Part shown: in pieces, positions 33,901 through 44,500 of the stretch
Position numbering within the stretch: the stretch's first letter is position 1
Layout: each line of letters opens with the position of its first letter
The notes under the pieces: model-generated
Seen by the model: the letters and a program-made list of their open reading frames with translations, nothing else
The model's database searches: none
What the model was told of the DNA's origin: nothing
Position numbers and translations under genes: made by a program
Source of the DNA: Neocallimastix lanati (nom. inval.)
Lineage: Eukaryota > Neocallimastigomycota > Neocallimastigomycetes > Neocallimastigales > Neocallimastigaceae
DNA length: 64,000 nt
Reading direction: 5' to 3'
Assembly: GCA_016946835.1 (NCBI GenBank)
Contig: JACVTC010000060.1
Location: 695,501 to 759,500, forward strand

Positions 33901-35617
33901 ATTGTTCTGGAATCTCTTCTTTAACTTCATCTTTTATATTAATTTTATTTCTATCTTGTTTTTCTCGATCAATACTAGTATTCCTTTTTACATTTTCACA
34001 TTTTTCTCTAATAACACGTAAAACTTTATCTTTACTTTCAGTTTTTGAAACACAATAAAATACATAATTTTCAATTTTATCTTTATTTAAATTTTTTCTT
34101 TTTAAACTCTTATTTTTCTTAACTAAGGCTTTTTTCATAACAGCCTTTTTACTACATACTTTACGAATATATGCTTTATTTTTTTTAATCTCTAAACTAC
34201 TTTTAAAATCATCATTATCTAATCTAATACAATTATCTTTATTATTTTCAACCTTATAATTAATAATTTCTTTTGCTAATTGGATTTTATTCCTGCGTTC
34301 TTCTTCTTCTTTTCTTCTTTTTTCTTCAACTCTCCTGGCAATTTCTTCGGCGGTAGCACAGCAGTTTCTTTTACAATACTGGGAACTGAATCTAATATTT
34401 CCGTGGTCAAATTCAATTGTTGGGCAGTGTTTCTTTAACCATGGATTTCCAAGGATAATGGGTATTCCTTCAGGTAAATCATAAATGTAAAAATTAATAG
34501 TTTCAGAATGCTGACCCATAACCATAGTTAAAGGAATGGTTTCATAGCGGATAATTCCATTTCCGTTAATACCTAAAACATTCTTTTCATAACGAAGACG
34601 TTGCATTGGAATACCATACCTGTCGACAACTTTTCTATCAATTAAGTTAAGGTCAGATCCGGTATCTAAAATTGCCTTTAGGATTAATCCATCTCTGAAC
34701 TTGATAGCTACATTGTAGGTGTGAGATAAACTCTTTTTACTAACAGTTATCTGTAATACCTTTTCTCTTCTCCGAATTTTCTCCTTTTGTTTAGGACAGT
34801 TAGACTTCAAATGATTAGTACTGTTGCATATAAAACATTTCTTAATTCTTGACAATTTATTTGCTGGCGGCATTCCATAATTTCTTTCGGTATCTTGGTA
34901 ATTAGTCCTGTAGCGGCTTGTTCCTAAACTTCTGCTAAAAGGTCTAATTCTTCTCTGGTCTACATCCATGGGGTCATTTCCAAAAACACGACGGTCTTCT
35001 TCAGCGTTGGCAGATACCACATTAATTAGTTCGTTGAGTTTCCTGATCCTGGGATAGATCAATCTTGTTCTTTCTTTTGCTCTTGCTGGCAATCCATCAA
35101 TAAAAAAGTGAATCTTGGCTTCATCATTAAAGGAGGAGTCTCTGGCTACCTTTTCGAACTGATCACAGTATTCGGCGAGAGAACAATAATGGTGGCTTTT
35201 TATCTTCGTAATCCTACTGTTGGCTACATCGGTACTGGCACAGGTTTTATATCTTTCTTTTAATGCATTTATAAAGAGATCGTAACTTTGGAGCAAGGGG
35301 CTTTCTTCTTTACACAAGTCAGCATACCATTCTGCAGCGGTTCCATCTAAGTAGCTGCTCACTACATCTATCTTGAATTCGTCATCTTCAATTGCTTCAC
35401 CTTCTAAGTTATATTTGAAATATCTTGAAATTTGGCCTAAAAACGCTGACAGTTCGTTCCTTTTTCCTGAAAATACCTTAGGTTTTGGAATGAGGCGTGC
35501 CCTGGTATTGACGTGATTACCAGCCTCATTTTCTACTTCCATGGAGCTGGCTTCAGAGACTGCGTCAAAGTCTCTCCTAGCTCCTGGGTCTTGGTTGTTG
35601 ATTCTCAAATACTCCAT
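30983..35617 (-). CDS. gag-pol: Gag-Pol polyprotein of chromovirus E (1544 aa)
   Basis: This single fused ORF is typical of Tf1/sushi chromoviruses. The start chosen is the ATG of MEYLRINNQ at 35617; an in-frame ATG 24 codons upstream would add a hydrophobic stretch not expected in Gag. Order: Gag capsid (about 45-240; KVFSGKRNELSAFL, GTAAEWYADL), zinc knuckle CFICNSTNHLKSNC (about 260, intact CX2CX4HX4C), protease LDTGSDLNLID (about 316), Lys-rich linker, RT with LCVDYRRLNE, LDLKSAYNL and YIDD (about 757), RNase H with ETDAS, KELLAV and TDHKNL (about 900), integrase with zinc finger, then D of SMDFITDLP, D of SDRGSQF and E of DGQTERVN (about 1197-1292), GPF module, and a C-terminal chromodomain (PLYFMLWKGLP, CTWLSEEEI; about 1490-1535) that in this family binds modified histone H3. 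No breaks. Confidence 0.94.
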   Translation of the reverse strand: MEYLRINNQDPGARRDFDAVSEASSMEVENEAGNHVNTRARLIPKPKVFSGKRNELSAFLGQISRYFKYNLEGEAIEDDEFKIDVVSSYLDGTAAEWYADLCKEESPLLQSYDLFINALKERYKTCASTDVANSRITKIKSHHYCSLAEYCDQFEKVARDSSFNDEAKIHFFIDGLPARAKERTRLIYPRIRKLNELINVVSANAEEDRRVFGNDPMDVDQRRIRPFSRSLGTSRYRTNYQDTERNYGMPPANKLSRIKKCFICNSTNHLKSNCPKQKEKIRRREKVLQITVSKKSLSHTYNVAIKFRDGLILKAILDTGSDLNLIDRKVVDRYGIPMQRLRYEKNVLGINGNGIIRYETIPLTMVMGQHSETINFYIYDLPEGIPIILGNPWLKKHCPTIEFDHGNIRFSSQYCKRNCCATAEEIARRVEEKRRKEEEERRNKIQLAKEIINYKVENNKDNCIRLDNDDFKSSLEIKKNKAYIRKVCSKKAVMKKALVKKNKSLKRKNLNKDKIENYVFYCVSKTESKDKVLRVIREKCENVKRNTSIDREKQDRNKINIKDEVKEEIPEQYKEYKSVFDERECDKLPPHRLYDCKIRLKDDVDLFYGPLYPLTEEEREALKEYIKENLEKGFIRPSTSPAGAPILFVRKKDGSLRLCVDYRRLNENTIRDSYPLPLITELFDRLREAKYFTKLDLKSAYNLVRIRKGDEYKTAFRTRYGHYEYRVMPFGLKNAPATFQHFINDVLGEYLDEFAFAYIDDILIYSNTLEEHRVHVKKILKRLHESGLYAKLSKCEFEVQKTTFLGHVISNQGISMDPDKVKSILEWPIPTTVKEVQSFIGLCNYYRRFIPNFAKIAKPLHNLTRKDIKYEWTEECSVAFETLKKLFTREPILAHADPELPFIVETDASNFAIGAVLSQRNKDTNELHPICYYSRGLSKSERNYPIYDKELLAVKCALQEWRHYLEGSKHQFIIFTDHKNLTFPRKPEFLSQRQIRWNLFLSRFDYKLQYRPGKEGGKPDAFSRRPDYEDKEIEDEEDSIPCFAIMDLDNNSYPSIQGQLKEELIKNTKEDKFIQELISVKKGVSTTNNKYKSKMKDFELEEDGLLLYKGLIFVPNKMKDIIIGIHHDNPVQGHFGILKTKEVISRNFVWFRMTDDIVKYIASCKICCQAKDDRHKPYGLLQPLPTPKRPWSYVSMDFITDLPKSRDKSVIMVIVDRLTKMAHFIPFRNLPTAVIAADVFFREIFRLHGLPDDIVSDRGSQFTSEFWTRLCSLLDIRQNLSTAHHPQTDGQTERVNGILEQFLRCYINKRKNNWMDILPYAEFAYNNTLQQSTNQTPFFSNYGFNPKFNPVIPADSRRTSTIDHVEQIRKNMQFLKKNLEKAKERYKRYADHLRIVGPKLKVGDKVWLKRPDLLPKGPSKLTNRKLGPFKIIEKTGPVSYKLELPDTIKCHNVFHISNLEPYNEREFDESSASTNTRITSIATDTEGKEPLKIVAAKVVNNKPLYFMLWKGLPATECTWLSEEEISDPQLVQEFNRTNRVPSRL

Positions 35618-35716
35618 TCTATTTATAAACCTATTTTTATTACTAAACAATAAACTATATACTATACTATATCTAATTATTAAATCCACCTTTATTTACT
35701 ATTATTAATTTTAAAC

Positions 35717-35770
<54 letters not shown>

Positions 35771-35839
35771 CTAAAACTAAAAATATTAACTATTCCTTAT
35801 TTCTTAACAATGCCACAAAGGTAAACTTCTATTCTAAAG
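35618..35839 (-). other. Short leader of element E
   Basis: This is the 222-nt untranslated leader on the minus strand. It includes an A-run of more than 40 bases (T-run at 35719-35763 on the + strand) upstream of the gag ATG. Similar A-runs precede the gag genes of A, B, C and F. Confidence 0.7.
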
Positions 35840-35850
35840 AGTTGGAAAAT
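35840..35850 (-). promoter_or_regulatory. Self-priming binding site of element E
   Basis: Immediately after the 5' LTR the minus strand reads ATTTTCCAACT. This is perfectly complementary over 11 nt to AGTTGGAAAAT at 36169-36159 within the same LTR, 35 nt downstream of a TATA box, where the transcript is expected to start. Tf1 primes reverse transcription from an 11-nt fragment of its own mRNA 5' end. No tRNA-like TGG begins this site. Confidence 0.75.
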
Positions 35851-36813
35851 TGTAAAATAAAATACTTATCAAGTCTAGGTTTGTGGCTATTCTAAACTAA
35901 CTTTACTACACTAATAACACTATATCTTAAACCTCTATTATTTAATTAATTATTTTTTTTTAATTTCTTTTATTTATTTATTTTATTTATTAACTAATTT
36001 TCAACAACCACTTAACTGGGTAACGCAGGGTCCTTTCCGGAGTTCCCACTAGCAGTTAAGGTTTTACAAACTATAATATAATTGTTTTATAAGAAAGTAA
36101 CTATTCTAATAATAGTTACGAAACTAATAATAAAATTTAAATTTTCCTATTCTATACGATTTTCCAACTATCGTTCAATAGTTGAAAAATTAACTCTTTT
36201 TATACTTTTTCAAAATAAAGTTTTAAATCAAAATAAATTTTAATAAATTACATAAACATATTATTTTATATTATCAATTACATTATTTAATAAATTACAT
36301 GAAATGTTATGAATTATTTTAATATAAATCCTATTTAAAACTATCTAATTTTTCTAAAATTTTCTATGAAGAAAATTTAGAGTTTAATTCATTAATTATA
36401 TGATTAAATATATTCTATCCATATATTTAATTTAAATTTTGCCAAGTTGTGAAAACCAATTTACTAAACCACAACTTGCTATTTTTATTTTTAGAATTTC
36501 TATAATTTAAAAGACAAGTAAACAAAACGGCAAGTTTTTGTAAACAAACGGAAAAGGCAATATTCCTTTAATTATTTTAATTTAACTAATTAATGACTAA
36601 TTATTTTTTAATTTATGAAGTTTCGTGATTCAACTGAGTAATTGTTACGTAAATTCTCCAAATAATTTAGTCATAAATTTTTGAGAAAATTATTTAAATT
36701 AATAATTTGGAATACATTTAAATTTATATTAAAAATTTGGAAAACATTTTTATCCACAATAATTTACATTACATTACATTTAAATACGTATTCAAATTAT
36801 TAAATATTTTACA
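35851..36813 (-). repeat. 5' LTR of element E (963 bp)
   Basis: It carries the promoter: TATAAAAAG on the minus strand from 36204 downward, the dyad CAACTAT/ATAGTTG just after it and the inferred start AGTTGG at 36169. The GC-richer foldable segment (36017-36065) lies in the transcribed part. Confidence 0.92.
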
Positions 36814-36890
36814 ATACTTTTTGTAAGTAAATTGCCTTTTATATAATAATTTTGTCTGTCACGAATACTAGTGGATTTAGTATTAAAATT
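36814..36890 (-). repeat. tRNA spacer and 5' end of a repeat R copy
   Basis: ATACTTTTTGTAAGTAAATTGCC continues the spacer interrupted by E. From about 36851, TGTCTGTCACGAATACTAG is the start of repeat R, which is cut at 36890 by the copia LTR. Confidence 0.7.
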
Positions 36891-37203
36891 TGAGAAATGT
36901 ATATGTGTTTTTATAATAAATTTTATTTATTTTTGTATTTATTTAATTAATAAATTTTTTATTAATGTTAAGAATTCACTTTTTTAAGATAATAAAAATA
37001 ATTAATTTTTATAGTAAAAATTATATCTTTAATCATGTGATTATTCTATGAATTAATACACATAGATAGATGTTACACAACATAAAAATATAATAATAAA
37101 ATATTAATTTAAGATAAGAATTTAATATTGATAATAATATAAGAATATAAAAGTATTATATTAGTAATATAAAAATATAAAATAAAATGTGAATATTTTA
37201 ACA
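36891..37203 (-). mobile_element. 3' LTR of copia relic H (313 bp)
   Basis: On the minus strand it starts TGTTAAAATATTC directly after the purine tract GGGGGGAA and ends ATTTCTCA. It is inserted into repeat R. The partner LTR is not found, so no target duplication can be shown. Confidence 0.7.
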
Positions 37204-39146
37204 TTCCCCCCTAAACAAGATTTCTTGAAAATTTTGTTTGCGAAGAATAACATTTTATTTCCATTGACATCTTTTGTGAGTACATCGGCAAGATTGTCTT
37301 CGGATTTGATATGTTGTAAGATAACATTATTATTTTCAACATGTTCCTTGAAGAAATGGTAACTTACACGTATGTGTCTCAGTCTTTTTCCAATAGCGAA
37401 ATTTTCGGCGGAATATAGACTAGCTCTATAGTCACCATAGAGATTTATTTTGAATTTTTTATTAAATAGTTCTTCAAGAATATTTTTTAACCATAGGCCA
37501 TTTGCAACGGCTTCTGATAATGCAACATATTCTGCTTCGTCAGTGGATCTTGAGACACATTGTTGTTATCTTGACATTCATAAAACTGGTCCTGAAGCTA
37601 GGAAGTAGATATTTCCAGATGTCGATTTACTATTCGTTATATCTCCAGCGAAGTCGGAGTCGGTATAGCCTTTAAGATTTCCATCTCTTTTATATAGTAA
37701 ATAATAATCTTTAGTTTGGTTAATATATTTAAATATTCGTAATACCTTTTTCCAATCAGTCATATTTTGGTTTTTATTTTTTTTTTTGATGCTTTGTTTA
37801 CTGCACAAGCAATATCAGGTCTTGTGCATTTTGCTAAATGTATGAGAAAGCCTACTGCGCTTTGATAGATACTACTATCGAATGGTTCATTGTTAATATC
37901 TTTGATGTTTTCACCTACACAAGTAGTAGAGGATTTTTGATTTTCATTTATTTTGAATCTTTTAAAATATCGTTAATATATTTCTTTTGTGAAATATTAT
38001 ATCCATATTCAGTAGGTTCGACAGTTATTCCAAGTATATGATTTACTGAACTACATTTTGATATTTTAAATTTATTTTTAATTAGTTCAACAGTGGAGTT
38101 TATTTCATTATTTAAGCCTGAAATAAGCATATCATCTACATATAATGCAACAATACAAGTAGTTTCTTTTTGAGAGTTTGATTTTGAAAATAAACATTGT
38201 TCACTTTTTAGTTGAGTAAAACCTATATTCTTCAGAAAATTAGAGGTTATTATATTCCACATTCTTCCTGCTTGTTTCAATCCATATAAAGCCTTGTTCA
38301 GTTTCCAAAAACCGTTTTTGTAGTTTGGATCTCCTTCTAGAATTGTCATATAGATTTCTTCATTAAGAGGAGCATTTAGATATGCAGCTTTAATGTCTAA
38401 TTGTTGTATATTCCATTTATGTAATGAAGCTATTGCGATGACTAAACGCATGCTTTCAACAGATAAAGTGAGAGAGTATGTCTTGTCATAATCAGTTCCT
38501 TCAATTTGTTTAAATCCTTTGATCACTAGTCTAGCCTTGTATTTTTCAAGTTCTCCTTTATCGTTATATTTTTTTGTGAATACCCATTTATATTCAATAG
38601 GTTTTCTTCCTTCAAGTAGCTTTTTTACTAAGGACATGGTTTCATTGTTGTAGAGGTTTTCAAGTTCGTTTGATATTGCTTCTATCCATTTATCCTTTTC
38701 ATCACTAGTTACTGCTTCTAGGAATGTTTGCTGAGTATCTAAGTCAATACTATTTATTTGTTTATTAATTTCATTGCTTGTTTGATTTGTTTCATTTTCA
38801 ATATTAACATTTTCATTTGATTTGTTAAAATTATCAATTTGTTTTATAGGAATGTGATTATTGTTTAATGTTTGTCTTCATAAATTAATTAATTGTTTAA
38901 TACTTTGTTTCTTATAAATATTATGATCTGTACAAGAGTCACACTCTCTCTTCCTTTTTTTTAATAAATAATTAGAATTAACAATTGCAATGTATTTTGG
39001 AGTAGTTTTTGATGTTTCATAATTTTGTGTTTTTCTTTTCTCTAAAATTTTTGAGATTTTTGAATTCTAATCCTTTTTAATTTTTCTTTCAAAATTTTTC
39101 TTTTGTTAATGATTATCACTTTAGAAGGAGTTTTTTTTCGTGGGGG
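37204..39146 (-). pseudogene. pol: Ty1/copia pol relic H (RT and RNase H)
   Basis: On the minus strand the copia-type RT is open from 38637 to 37948: YKWVFTKKYND, KARLVIKGFKQ, QQLDIKAAYLN, LNKALYGLKQAGR and YVDD. The same frame continues upstream without ATG (FLEAVTSDEKDKWIEA). After a frameshift zone (37948-37808) copia RNase H follows: YTDSDFAGDI, STSGNIYFL, then, further on, DEAEYVALSEA, RHIRVSYHFF and DLADVLTKD with stops and shifts. From about 38880 to 39146 upstream linker sequence is badly eroded. Integrase, protease and gag are missing: element C starts at 39147. This is the only Ty1/copia element in the window. Confidence 0.85.
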
Positions 39147-39893
39147 TGATAAATAACAAAATTAATATATCTTGAAAATTTATTATACATAAAATCAAAA
39201 CTAACCTTAGCCAAGTTTAATAATAATTTAATAAAATAAAAAAAATTAATTAATTAATTAAATATATCAAATAAATTAAAAACTACATAAATACTCAGAT
39301 AAGAAAGAAATAATATATATTTTTTTTCAAAATAAAAATATTAAGATTAAATTTAAAATAAAATAATTAATTTTTATAATTAGTTTTATAATAATTTTTA
39401 TAATTAATTTTATAATTAAATAATAATTTTATAATAATAAAATTAATTAATTTAAATAACCAAATATTTTTAATTGTTTTTATAATAAACAAATTTATTT
39501 ATTTTATCATTAAATATTTATTTTATTATTAATTTTATTACTTTTATTTTATTTAATTATTCTTTTTATTTATAAATTATAAATAGTTTAATTTTAAAGA
39601 AAAATATAAATACTTGTAAATATTTCATGTAAATATTATTATTATTATTATTAATTAATTTTATAATTTTAATAATCACTTTTAAATTTTATTTTGTTTA
39701 ATAAATTTTAATAAAAGATTTATAAAATAAAATATTAGAAAACAAGTGTTCTAATAAATCAAATTTTTAGTCTTATTTTTAATAAAATATTTTTTTAATT
39801 CATAAATAACTTATACAGTTATTATTAAAATAAATTGAAATTATCACTTTTTAATTCTATATTAAAATTAAAGATAATTTCTAAAATTTATCA
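39147..39893 (+). repeat. 5' LTR of element C (747 bp)
   Basis: It starts TGATAAATAACAAAATTAAT and ends AATTTATCA. The putative TATA box TATAAATAC is near 39606. Its beginning is related to the F-type LTR (TGATTAATAACAAAATTATT). Confidence 0.88.
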
Positions 39894-39894
39894 G

Positions 39895-39912
39895 TGGTCC
39901 TTCGAACCGGAG
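39895..39912 (+). promoter_or_regulatory. Primer binding site of element C (tRNA-Tyr-like)
   Basis: TGGTCCTTCGAACCGGAG is the reverse complement of a tRNA 3' end reading CCGGTTCGAAGGACCA. Many eukaryotic tRNA-Tyr genes end in CCGGCTCGAAGGA, one base different, so tRNA-Tyr is the likely primer. It differs from the site in B, D and F. Confidence 0.65.
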
Positions 39913-40650
39913 AGGCAGCTAACTTATTATTAATAAGTATTATTTATTAACACTAGAGTATGAACTAGTATAAAAATTCATAATTTAAAATTAAAAATAA
40001 AATATATATATATGTGTATATATATAAAATAATATAATAATAATAATATAATAAATAGAAATAAATAAATTAGTAAAAAAAAAAAAAAAATTATTAAGGG
40101 TTATATAGGTTTATAGTTTGTTAACAACACACTATTGGAACTAGATTCTAGGTTGAGTTAATATACTATAAATTAGAATAGGTGAAAAAGAGTAGTAGAT
40201 TTTTATTATAGAGAGTAGAGCACGTATAGAATAGAAAATTTATTAGGAGAATAGCATATTATTGTATCGATACTCTAATTTAGAAAAGGCAAAACTTTAC
40301 AATAATAGTGTGAAAACTAATAAAGAGAGTATATATAATACGTGGAGGTCGAAAATATAATAAAAAGGCTACGAAAATTTTGTGCCACCTTATATATAAC
40401 TCTGTTTCCTAAATAAAATACTTTAAAGAAGATATACAAAAATAAAAACATATTAAAGAAACGTATAATTAAGTGAATAAATAAATAAATTGAAATTGAA
40501 TATATATAAAATTCTAATTAATTAAAAATTTGATTAAATAATTAAATTTAAATATATAAATATTTTGTTAGTGAATAAATTATTATATAAAATAAAGTAT
40601 ATAAATTATATAAAAGAGAAAACAAAATTACTTCTAAATTCCAGAGTAAA
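39913..40650 (+). other. Leader of element C
   Basis: CACACTAT (about 40126) can pair with ATAGTGTG (about 40306) to close a domain of about 180 nt that is less A+T-rich than its surroundings. GTGGAGGTCGAAA (40342-40354) also occurs in the leader of A. GAGTAGAGCAC near 40213 resembles the GAGTAGAGCGC motif of A. No ORF. Confidence 0.5.
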
Positions 40651-41544
40651 ATGTCCGATTTAAAATCAATTAATTTCAACAGAATTCCTATATTAGGTCA
40701 ACCGACTGTAGAATTTGATGATTGAAATTTCTCATATACTCGTTGGTGTAATTCCAATAAAATTGACGAAGAAGAAAAGATAGAATGTTTAATTTCAATT
40801 ACTACTGGTATTGCAAGAAAGATAGTAATAAATTCATTAAATAAAACTACCCCAGATAAATATGACACCATTATAAGTAAATTACAGGAACATTACAGGG
40901 TCCCTCTTCCTAAAAATTCAAGGTCATTAGAACTTTCAACAGCTACAATTAAGAAAGGTGAAAGTGTTGCAGAATTCAACATAAGGTTTGAAACACTTTT
41001 AAATAAAATTAGAATTGATTTAAATAAGGAAGTTATAATCTCTTATTATATTAATGCATTTCGGACTTTAACTAAAACCTATGAGGCTTTATTAGAAGTA
41101 GAACCGCAAAACTTAAAAGATGCAATGCAAATAACGTCTAAAAAGGAGAAGATATATAAATTAGTAGAATCAAATAGATCTAAAGATAAAGGAGAACCAA
41201 ACAAAAGAAATATAAAATATAACACTCAAAATAATTATGGAACATATTATACAAGTACTTATAATAAAAATAATACATTTAATAATAAGAATAATAATAT
41301 AAATAATAGTCACAACAATAATTACCAAAAATATAATAATATTATAAAGCCTACTCATAATTATATTAATCAAAATGTTGAAAATAGAAAAGTCACATTG
41401 AAACCTACACAACTTAAAGATGATGAATTGCAAGAAATAACTCAGAAACTTGCTGATTTAAAAATCAATGTATGTTTAAATTGTCAAAGAATAGGTCATG
41501 TTAAAGATGATTGCCCTGAATTAGAAGAAGAGTGTTTAAATTAA
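40651..41544 (+). pseudogene. gag: Gag of element C (one nonsense codon)
   Basis: 298 codons in one frame from the ATG of MSDLKSINFNRIPILG. The sole defect is TGA at 40723-40725, where F has Trp (YEEWKF in F, DD-stop-NFSY here). The next in-frame ATG is not until 41125. The capsid-like region ends near residue 170, followed by an Asn-rich part. The zinc knuckle CLNCQRIGHVKDDC near the C-terminus is a perfect CX2CX4HX4C. The gene ends in TTA AAT TAA at the frameshift site. Apart from the stop it looks functional; readthrough cannot be excluded. Confidence 0.87.
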
Positions 41545-41568
41545 ATTATGGGAGTAAGCAATCTCCCA
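41535..41568 (+). promoter_or_regulatory. -1 frameshift signal of element C
   Basis: TTTAAAT (41535-41541) is in gag phase T TTA AAT and followed by TAA. After 7 nt comes the stem TGGGAG (41549-41554) with CTCCCA (41563-41568), closing the 8-nt loop TAAGCAAT. Confidence 0.82.
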
Positions 41569-44500
41569 AAATAACTAAAATTGTATCACCAAATCAATCA
41601 ATAAATTACCTTAATAACGAAAATAATCAAATCCCTCAAATTAATGTAGCCCAGAAAAAGAAAGTGCCTACAAGTACTTTGGATAAGAATAAACTTTCTC
41701 CAAATAATAAAAGTATTGTTAAACCATCTATTCTCAATCAACCAAACATTAAGAAAGTTAAACAACAAAAGAAAGTAATCAGGAATAAAAGAAGAAGAAA
41801 AATAAGTGAAGAACTTAATAATGAAAAACAAAATGTACATGAATTAAATGATAATGATGAAATTATTATTGATGAACCAAATAATACAAAGGAAAATACA
41901 AAAGATTCTGAAATGAAAAATAATCAGGAAAACAATAATGGAAATAATAATGGAAATAATAATGAAAGTAATAATGAAAATAATGAGAATAATGTAATTA
42001 ACATAATTAATGAACATAGTAAAATAAATAATGAAAACAATACCAAAGATGTTCTAACTCATAGTCAATCTCTCAGTCAAACTAAACAAACCAGAAAAAG
42101 AAATATGACAGATATACAAATGTTAGAACCAGGTAATAAGCTTAGTATAATTAAGGAAGCTAACAACTTGTTTCCGAAAATTAGTCTTATACAATTACTT
42201 TCTATTAGTCCTACTCTTAGGAAGGAATTAGGACAAGGTTGTAAGCCAAAAATAGATAATGTATTATGTTCTCTTTATAATATTCCTATTCCAATCTTTA
42301 TTGGAAAAACGAAAGAAGTATTTTTAAAAATTCTTTACGATACAGGAGCAAATGTAAATGTTATCACAACAGGATGTTTAAATAAATTTAATGATGTGAA
42401 AATTGAAGAAGATATAATAGAACAAAATATTACTTAAGCAAATGGATCTACAGTATCTACTAAATACTATGTTCCATTGAAAATTAACATTAATGATACT
42501 TACAACATTTATGAAAAATTTTATATTATAAATCAAGATAATCCATACTTTGATATTATTTTTGGAAGTATTCAAAAGAAATATAGATTACTTATTGATC
42601 CAGATGATGATTTCATATATCAGAAAACAAGAAAAGGTCTTAAAAAGATAATCCAGATAATTAACTTAAATGATACAAATAATATTCCCTTAATGAATGC
42701 TATTTATGTATCTAAAGAAGATGAAGAAATTCGTGAATTTAACTCTACCTTAAACGAAATTCTTAATTCTGTCCCAGATAAAGTTAAATCAAAATTTGAA
42801 AGTCTTATTAATCAATACAAAAACTGTATGGCAACATCACTAAGTCAGCTAACAACTGCTAACCTTGAACCACATTCAATAATTACTACTACTGAAAAAC
42901 CTATTAAGTTAAAACCTTATAAATTATCAAAAGAACATTCTGATATTCTAAAAGAAGAAATTATATCCTTACTTAATAAAGGCTTAATTATTCCCTCGCA
43001 TTCCCCTTGGTCATTTCCTGTTTTATTAGTCAGAAAGAAAAATGGGAAATGGAGACTATGTATAGATTACAGAAGGCTTAATGAAATCACTATTAAAGAT
43101 TCATATGCACTTCCTTTCATCGATGAACTTGTCTCTTCAGTTAGAGGTGCTAAAATATTTTCAGCCCTTGACTTATATTCCGGTTATCACCAAATCCCAA
43201 TGAATCCCAGAGATATTGAAAAAACTTCTTTCACAACAAAATTTGGAAACTATAATTTTGTTGTTTTGCCTTTCGGTTTAACTAATGCTCCCGCTAACTT
43301 TCAAAGGGAGATGAACAGAATCCTTTTACCTCTCATTGGTAAATGCTTATTCGTTTACATCGATGACATAGTTGTATATTCTACTTCTATTGAAGAACAT
43401 ATTGAACATTTAAAACAAGTATTTGAAATATTCTCCAAGTATAATCTCTCCCTCAATCTTCAAAAATGCAAATTTTTCCAAGAGTCATTTGAAGTCTTAG
43501 GTCATGTTCTTACCCCTAATGGTTTAAAAACTGTTCCTTCTAAAGTGCAATGTATAGCCCTTTGGGAAGCTCCTAAAAATGTTAATGAACTCAGGTCTTT
43601 CCTTGGTCTTGCTAGTTATTACAGAAAATTTATACAAAATTTCTCTATTAGAGCTGACTCTCTTTTTAAACTACTTAAGAAAAATCAACCATATATATGG
43701 ACTTCTGATCGTAATGAAGCTTTTGAAGACATTCGTCACTGTTTATTGTCTGATCCTATATTATGTTATCCTGACTTTGACTTTGATAAAGAATTTATTG
43801 TTAGAACAGACGCCTCTACTCAAGGTATTGGTGCTATCCTCTTACAGGTGGAGGAAGACAAATTGGATCACCCAATTTGTTGTGTAAGTCGTACTTTATC
43901 ACCTCCAGAAAGAAATTATTCTGTAACTGATCTTGAAGGTTTGGCTATTAATTACGCAATCCAAAAATTCCGTCAGTACTTAATTAGTAACAAGAAACCA
44001 ACTATATTCATTACGGATCATAAACCACTCTTAGGATTTTACAAAAATACTATTCCAAATAAAGGAAGACACATGCGTTGGATAGAAGAATTTAATAAAT
44101 ATAAAATTGAACTAAAATATGAAAAAAGAAAGAAAAATGTTTTCGCAGACACTCTTTCAAGACTACCTTCAAAAGACAGCGAAGATATTATAAAATGTAT
44201 TAATACAATTTTACTTGATCTTAATCCAAAAGATTTAAACCTATCGGAAGGAGTAATTAAATACTTCACTAAGAATTATCAAGTTGTTGATAACACCTTA
44301 TATTATAAGAAAGATGATACTTATTTAAAAGTTATCTACCATGATGAAGACAAAAAGGATATAATTAATCGTGCTCATTCTGTAGGACATGAAGGAGCCG
44401 AAAAAACTGTAAACAGAATACTAAATTCATATTATTGGCCCGGCATTTGGAATGACGTTAGGATGTGGATCAAATCTTGCAGAAAATGTCAACTTTGTAG

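Larger units (their letters stand above)
29987..36813 (-). mobile_element. Complete chromovirus LTR retrotransposon E
   Basis: The 6827-bp element has two 963-bp LTRs, an intact single gag-pol ORF, a self-priming binding site, a polypurine tract and a 5-bp target duplication ATACT (29982-29986 and 36814-36818). The empty site is the tRNA spacer TGATACTTTTTGTAAG. The equal-length LTRs appear identical by eye, which indicates recent insertion. It is the best candidate for an active chromovirus in the window. Confidence 0.92.

Noticed and set aside
36891-39146. Copia H as a complete element.
   Set aside because: Only the 3' LTR, RNase H, RT and an eroded linker are present; integrase, protease, gag and the second LTR are absent.
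40723-40725. TGA read as tryptophan (alternative genetic code), suggested by TGA at Trp positions in C gag and G pol.
   Set aside because: Intact elements D, E and A use TGG throughout, and the broken elements also carry TAA stops and frameshifts, so ordinary decay is sufficient.
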